Origin: Nocardia kruczakiae NBRC 101016 | GTDB taxonomy: Bacteria > Actinomycetota > Actinomycetes > Mycobacteriales > Mycobacteriaceae | Length of the DNA: 64,000 nucleotides | Direction: 5' to 3' | Assembly: GCF_001612965.1 (NCBI RefSeq) | Contig: NZ_BDBL01000011.1 | Location: 86,047-150,046 of the forward strand | Shown here: positions 60,865 to 64,000 of the stretch, in pieces | Position numbering within the stretch: position 1 is the stretch's first letter | Layout of the letters: every line of letters begins with the position of its first letter | Made by a program: the position numbers and the translations under genes | The notes under the pieces: model-generated | Databases searched by the model: none | What the model was told of the DNA's origin: nothing | What the model saw: the letters and a program-made list of their open reading frames with translations, nothing else

Positions 60865-62082
60865 TTGCGAAAACCGAATATGGCGACAGCCGCGCTGCTG
60901 GCGGTCATCGTTGCATTCAGCGCTGCATGCGGCTCCGGTCAGCGAAAATCCGACCCGACAGATCCATCTCCACACGTCAGTGTCAACGACCTCGACGTCG
61001 GTAGTTTCACGACGTCACCTGGGAAAGTTGGAAGCCCGAATCCTGCGCGGGCCAGAATTATGGAGGGCCAGAGACTCGGTAGCGTCGCTCCCCTTGCTAT
61101 GGAGATCGACCCGCGTTTCAAGTACCAGACCGGCGTCACCGATTCCGACGTCCACGCGTGGCTGGACCCTTCGATCGCCGGCATCGACTCCGAAAACTTG
61201 GATGACGATGCGAAAGGCTTCATCGCGGGCTACTACACATGGGGCAGGTCCGAGAAGGACCTCGGAATAGCCCAGACAATTTCATATTCAGTACTCCTGT
61301 TCGCCGACCAGGATGCCGCAACTGGCGCGGCAAGGTCTTTGTACGATCGTACGCTGGCGGATCACATCCATGGATCGCCGGAAATGGATTTTCGGCCCGT
61401 GACAATCGACGGGCATCCCGACATACGTTCCTACTGGGTTCCCGGGGAAGAATACCTGCATTCGTACATCGCACACGGCCGATTCGTGATCTACTTGAGC
61501 GTTTCGGACGGCGCAAAAGAGAAATTGCACGAAGATTCGCGCGCAGAATTGACCGAGCTGACCACCAAAAGTCTGTCGGTCATAACGCCGGCGATAGATC
61601 GCTTCACGCCGACACCCCCCGAGCAACTCGCGACAGGGCCGGTCGACCACGACAACATACTCGGCAGAACACTGCGACGCTCCCCCACCGACAGCGCCAA
61701 GGACGCCCCAGGATTTTACGACCGGCACGCCGCCCTCCATATGTCATCGGATCCCGGCGCCGATGCCGGATTGTTCTCTGCGACCGGGATGGATTGGATG
61801 GCCAGCAACGGGAGTCGGCTGTATCGCGCGAAAGACGCCGCCTCTGCACAGAAGTTGCTCATTGCGCACTCCGCGCCGGAGAAGCTCGATCGACTGGTCG
61901 GCTCGCCCAAGAATCTCCCTTGGATTCGATGCTACGAGTACCGGGGCGATGATTACGGAAGATTCAGATTTCGCTGTTATCTGCGATACAACGAGTACGT
62001 TTCGGAAGTCAGTTCCAACCAGCTCATCGACGTTCACCAGCGGGCATCCGCCCAATACGCGATCCTGGAGAACTCGAACTAG
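60865..62082 (+). CDS. DUF7373-like lipoprotein, paralogue 4
   Basis: 405 aa from a TTG start with GGGGAGG four bases upstream; an ATG five codons later would remove the basic signal-peptide start. Lipobox SAAC, SVNDLDVGSF, SYWVPGEEYLHS, a Cys pair (IRCYEYRG, FRCYLRYNEYV) and QRASAQYAILENS. Codon use is visibly less GC-rich than in paralogues 1-3. Confidence 0.87.
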   Translation: MRKPNMATAALLAVIVAFSAACGSGQRKSDPTDPSPHVSVNDLDVGSFTTSPGKVGSPNPARARIMEGQRLGSVAPLAMEIDPRFKYQTGVTDSDVHAWLDPSIAGIDSENLDDDAKGFIAGYYTWGRSEKDLGIAQTISYSVLLFADQDAATGAARSLYDRTLADHIHGSPEMDFRPVTIDGHPDIRSYWVPGEEYLHSYIAHGRFVIYLSVSDGAKEKLHEDSRAELTELTTKSLSVITPAIDRFTPTPPEQLATGPVDHDNILGRTLRRSPTDSAKDAPGFYDRHAALHMSSDPGADAGLFSATGMDWMASNGSRLYRAKDAASAQKLLIAHSAPEKLDRLVGSPKNLPWIRCYEYRGDDYGRFRFRCYLRYNEYVSEVSSNQLIDVHQRASAQYAILENSN

Positions 62083-62114
62083 CTGCGGAATCTCGTCATG
62101 AATCGAGCCATAGT

Positions 62115-63392
62115 ATGAGAAAAATCTCGCGCTCTCTGCTGCTCACCTTTGCCACTTTGATTACGGTGGTGGGTTGCGGCGACATCAAGTCCGGATCGCC
62201 GATTGCGGGGGAGATCGATGTCCGACATCTGGATACCGGGCAATATCCGACCGAGCCCATCGACACATATCAGGAGTACAGCCATACGGTAGAGAACGGC
62301 TCGGCGCTGGCGGAAATTCGATTGATGAACCACATGGTAACCGGCCTCGACGTAGATCCGACTTTGAAGTACGGCAGCGGGGCCCAAAACTTGGAGAAGA
62401 GCTGGGATTTCGAACGAGTACTGTCCAAAGCAGGTGCCGCGGCAGCCCTTCGGAACAAGCCGATGTTCGGTTTCGCCTCCGGGAGTAGCGACCACGAGCC
62501 GGATCTGACCGGACAATCTATTCCATCTGCAACGCTGATCACTCTCGCCATAATGCAGTTCCCGAGCAGCGACAGTGCAAATCGCGCTGCCGCAGAGATC
62601 GAGAAGGCGGACTTCGATGTAGCACCCGACCGAAACCAATCTGTGCATCTGGGGAAGTATGCGGAAGCTCATTCCCATTGGCAGCCCGGGACGCCTAGTA
62701 TCGGCTCGGTTGTGGCCCGAGGTCAGTATGTAGTCAGTACGTTTGCGCAGACCCCGGACGGAAAACTGGACAATCTCACGGCTCTCGTCGAAAAGACGTA
62801 CGACAAACAGTTGCCGATGCTCGACTCGCTGTCGCCTTTGTCAGCCGAGCAAGTGCTCAAACTCGAGCCGGGCCCTGACGACCTGATGAGACGGGTTATC
62901 AACCCGAACAAGTATTACCTTCCGCGTAACGGATCGCTGGGCTCGTACGAGGAGCGTGGATTTCTGCAACTTCAAACCGATAGGGCAGCAGCGAAAGCAC
63001 TCTACGAATCCACACATGTCGACCGGTTCGCGGTTTCGGACGCCTACAGTCTGATGTCGCGCGATTTCAATTCCGGAGGTAACGCGCAGGCGTTCGGAAA
63101 AGGAATAATGCGGAATGTCGACGGCGGAGCCATCGTGTATCGAACCGCTGGTCAATCCTCCGCCCGCGAGGCCTATGACAAGCTCTTGACCGATCCCGAC
63201 ACCCGCTCGACGCCCAAGAACCTTCCGAACTCCAAATGCAAGCAGCTTCCCGACAACGGCTATTATCGACAATTCACCTGCGCGATACAGTACCGGAATT
63301 ATGTAGCGGTCACATGGAGCCGGCAGCTCGACGACGCGCAGCAACGCGCGGCCGCAGAGTACGCACTACTGGCAAACAGTGAATGGATGTAG
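62115..63392 (+). CDS. DUF7373-like lipoprotein, paralogue 5
   Basis: 425 aa. Lipobox VVGC; EIDVRHLDTGQYPTE, SHWQPGTPSIGS, VDRFAVSDAYSL, a Cys pair (SKCKQLPD, FTCAIQYRNYVAV) and QRAAAEYALLANSEW. It is closer to paralogue 3 than to 4 in these motifs. Codon use is AT-richer than its neighbours. Last gene before the convergent terminator. Confidence 0.88.
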   Translation: MRKISRSLLLTFATLITVVGCGDIKSGSPIAGEIDVRHLDTGQYPTEPIDTYQEYSHTVENGSALAEIRLMNHMVTGLDVDPTLKYGSGAQNLEKSWDFERVLSKAGAAAALRNKPMFGFASGSSDHEPDLTGQSIPSATLITLAIMQFPSSDSANRAAAEIEKADFDVAPDRNQSVHLGKYAEAHSHWQPGTPSIGSVVARGQYVVSTFAQTPDGKLDNLTALVEKTYDKQLPMLDSLSPLSAEQVLKLEPGPDDLMRRVINPNKYYLPRNGSLGSYEERGFLQLQTDRAAAKALYESTHVDRFAVSDAYSLMSRDFNSGGNAQAFGKGIMRNVDGGAIVYRTAGQSSAREAYDKLLTDPDTRSTPKNLPNSKCKQLPDNGYYRQFTCAIQYRNYVAVTWSRQLDDAQQRAAAEYALLANSEWM

Positions 63393-63424
63393 CAGGGCGG
63401 GAGGGCGATCCGAGTAGCTATGCA

Positions 63425-63468
63425 GAAAGGGCTGGCCGCATTCGCGTGGGAATACGGCCAGCCCTTTC
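63425..63468. terminator. Bidirectional terminator between lipoprotein 5 and the WXG100 gene
   Basis: A 14-bp perfect stem (gaaagggctggccg) encloses a 16-base loop that can itself partly pair. It separates converging genes. Confidence 0.75.
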
Positions 63469-63484
63469 GACAAACCTCGCGTGA

Positions 63485-63787
63485 TCAGCCGCCGATGATC
63501 TTCGCCGCCAGAATGTCCGCGCCCTGCATCGCCTCACCAGCGTCGACGGTCTTTACGCCGAGCTGCGCGAGCGCAGCCGACATTTCGTTGGACTGCTGGC
63601 TCCAGTTGACCTGTACCTGCTGGAAAGCCTCGGCACCCGCACCGCCGAAGTTTTCACTCATGAACGCTTGGAACTTGCGCTCCATGTCCTCGAGTTCGGA
63701 CGTGATGTTCTTGGCAACGGTGTGGAGCTGACTACCGCCGTCGTTGATGCCGCCGAAGTTGTATGAGATCGAGCCGAAGTCGGCCAT
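63485..63787 (-). CDS. WXG100-family type VII secretion target (EsxT-like)
   Basis: 100 aa two-helix protein. The hairpin turn carries NFGGAGAEAFQQ; the canonical WxG is not exact, and a Trp occurs later in VNWSQQSNEM. The helices carry the spacing of ESAT-6-like proteins. WXG100 proteins are exported as heterodimers through ESX systems. Downstream of a second WXG100 gene on the same strand, matching esxU-esxT of ESX-4. Symbol not assigned because paralogues cannot be told apart here. Confidence 0.88.
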   Translation of the reverse strand: MADFGSISYNFGGINDGGSQLHTVAKNITSELEDMERKFQAFMSENFGGAGAEAFQQVQVNWSQQSNEMSAALAQLGVKTVDAGEAMQGADILAAKIIGG

Positions 63788-63838
63788 TGTTTCCCCTTAT
63801 GAATGTCTGTAGTCAGAATAGGTCGGACGAGCTCACCG

Positions 63839-64000
63839 TCACATGTTCAGAAGCGAATCCACCTCTTTGAGGTGGTGCAGCTGATCCATTTCGACATGAC
63901 CATACTTCTTGTTGACATCCTGCAAGTTGTCGGCGTTCTGCAGGAGACTGTCGTTCATCCGCTTCGCTGCGTCCAGGAAACGTTCGAACGTCGCCTGAAG
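63839..64000 (-). CDS. WXG100-like protein, C-terminal part (EsxU-like, partial)
   Basis: Only the last 53 codons are present; the gene continues beyond the right edge. The visible part (ATFERFLDAAKRMND, LQNADNLQDVNKKYGHVEMDQ) is one long amphipathic helix with a polar tail, as in WXG100 partners. It lies 51 bases upstream of the EsxT-like gene and probably forms its heterodimer. WXG motif itself lies outside. Confidence 0.75.
   Translation of the reverse strand, partial: LQATFERFLDAAKRMNDSLLQNADNLQDVNKKYGHVEMDQLHHLKEVDSLLNM

Noticed and set aside
46307..63392. The 17-kb island as a prophage or transposon
   Set aside because: No integrase, transposase, att-like direct repeats or tRNA target is visible, and most genes have normal GC; it is treated as a lineage-specific insertion or rearrangement.

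Overview
The window is high-GC actinobacterial DNA, most likely from Nocardia or a close relative in the Mycobacteriales. The evidence is the gene order and several lineage-restricted families: WhiB3, SigD/RsdA, an MspA-type porin, WXG100 secretion targets and an Rv3446c-type type VII secretion protein. From about 10 kb to 46 kb the order follows, with gaps, the M. tuberculosis segment Rv3410c-Rv3443c as I remember it: guaB3, guaB, Rv3412, rsdA, sigD, Rv3415c, whiB3, groEL1/groES, tsaD, rimI, tsaB, tsaE, alr, nnr, glmS, an Rv3438-like hydrolase, Rv3439c/Rv3440c-like genes, glmM, rpsI and rplM. The two WXG100 genes at the right edge correspond in position to esxT/esxU of the ESX-4 locus.

Layout. 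0-7.3 kb: envelope-stress and signalling genes, with two histidine kinases (one fused to a PspC domain), two LuxR-type response regulators, a porin and a second PspC protein. 7.4-13.8 kb: GMP synthesis (guaA, guaB3, guaB) with a hydrolase and a DUF5319 protein. 13.9-19.1 kb: regulators (RsdA/SigD, an Rv3415c-like protein, WhiB3, a SigK-like sigma factor and an unusually short anti-sigma factor). 19.3-23.7 kb: CIRCE-controlled groES/groEL1 divergent from an Hsp70-fold membrane protein. 23.7-29 kb: a tight operon alr-hydrolase-tsaE and tsaB-rimI-tsaD, joining D-alanine synthesis to the t6A tRNA-modification genes. 29-36.8 kb: SDR, nnr, cupredoxin, MarR/MFS pair, glmS and a hydrolase. 36.8-46.1 kb: a broken hypothetical gene, small membrane proteins, an ABC-F ATPase, Rv3439c/Rv3440c-like secretion-associated genes, glmM and rpsI/rplM.

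From 46.3 to 63.4 kb about 17 kb separates rplM from the WXG100 pair; these are almost adjacent in M. tuberculosis. The insert encodes an Hsp70-fold protein, a double-FHA ABC exporter (Rv1747 type), a zinc metallopeptidase lipoprotein, an FHA protein, a type VII secretion-associated protein, a transmembrane Ser/Thr kinase with a non-PASTA outer domain, and five paralogous lipoproteins (DUF7373-like). Kinase, phosphothreonine readers, exporter and surface lipoproteins together suggest a phospho-regulated cell-surface module embedded in the ESX-4 locus. This is the best candidate here for an undescribed system.

A recurring fine-scale feature is a (T/C)ANNNT hexamer 6-8 nt before a start codon with no Shine-Dalgarno sequence, in at least a dozen genes. 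It implies many leaderless transcripts and was used to choose several starts. No rRNA, tRNA, CRISPR array, insertion sequence or phage was found.
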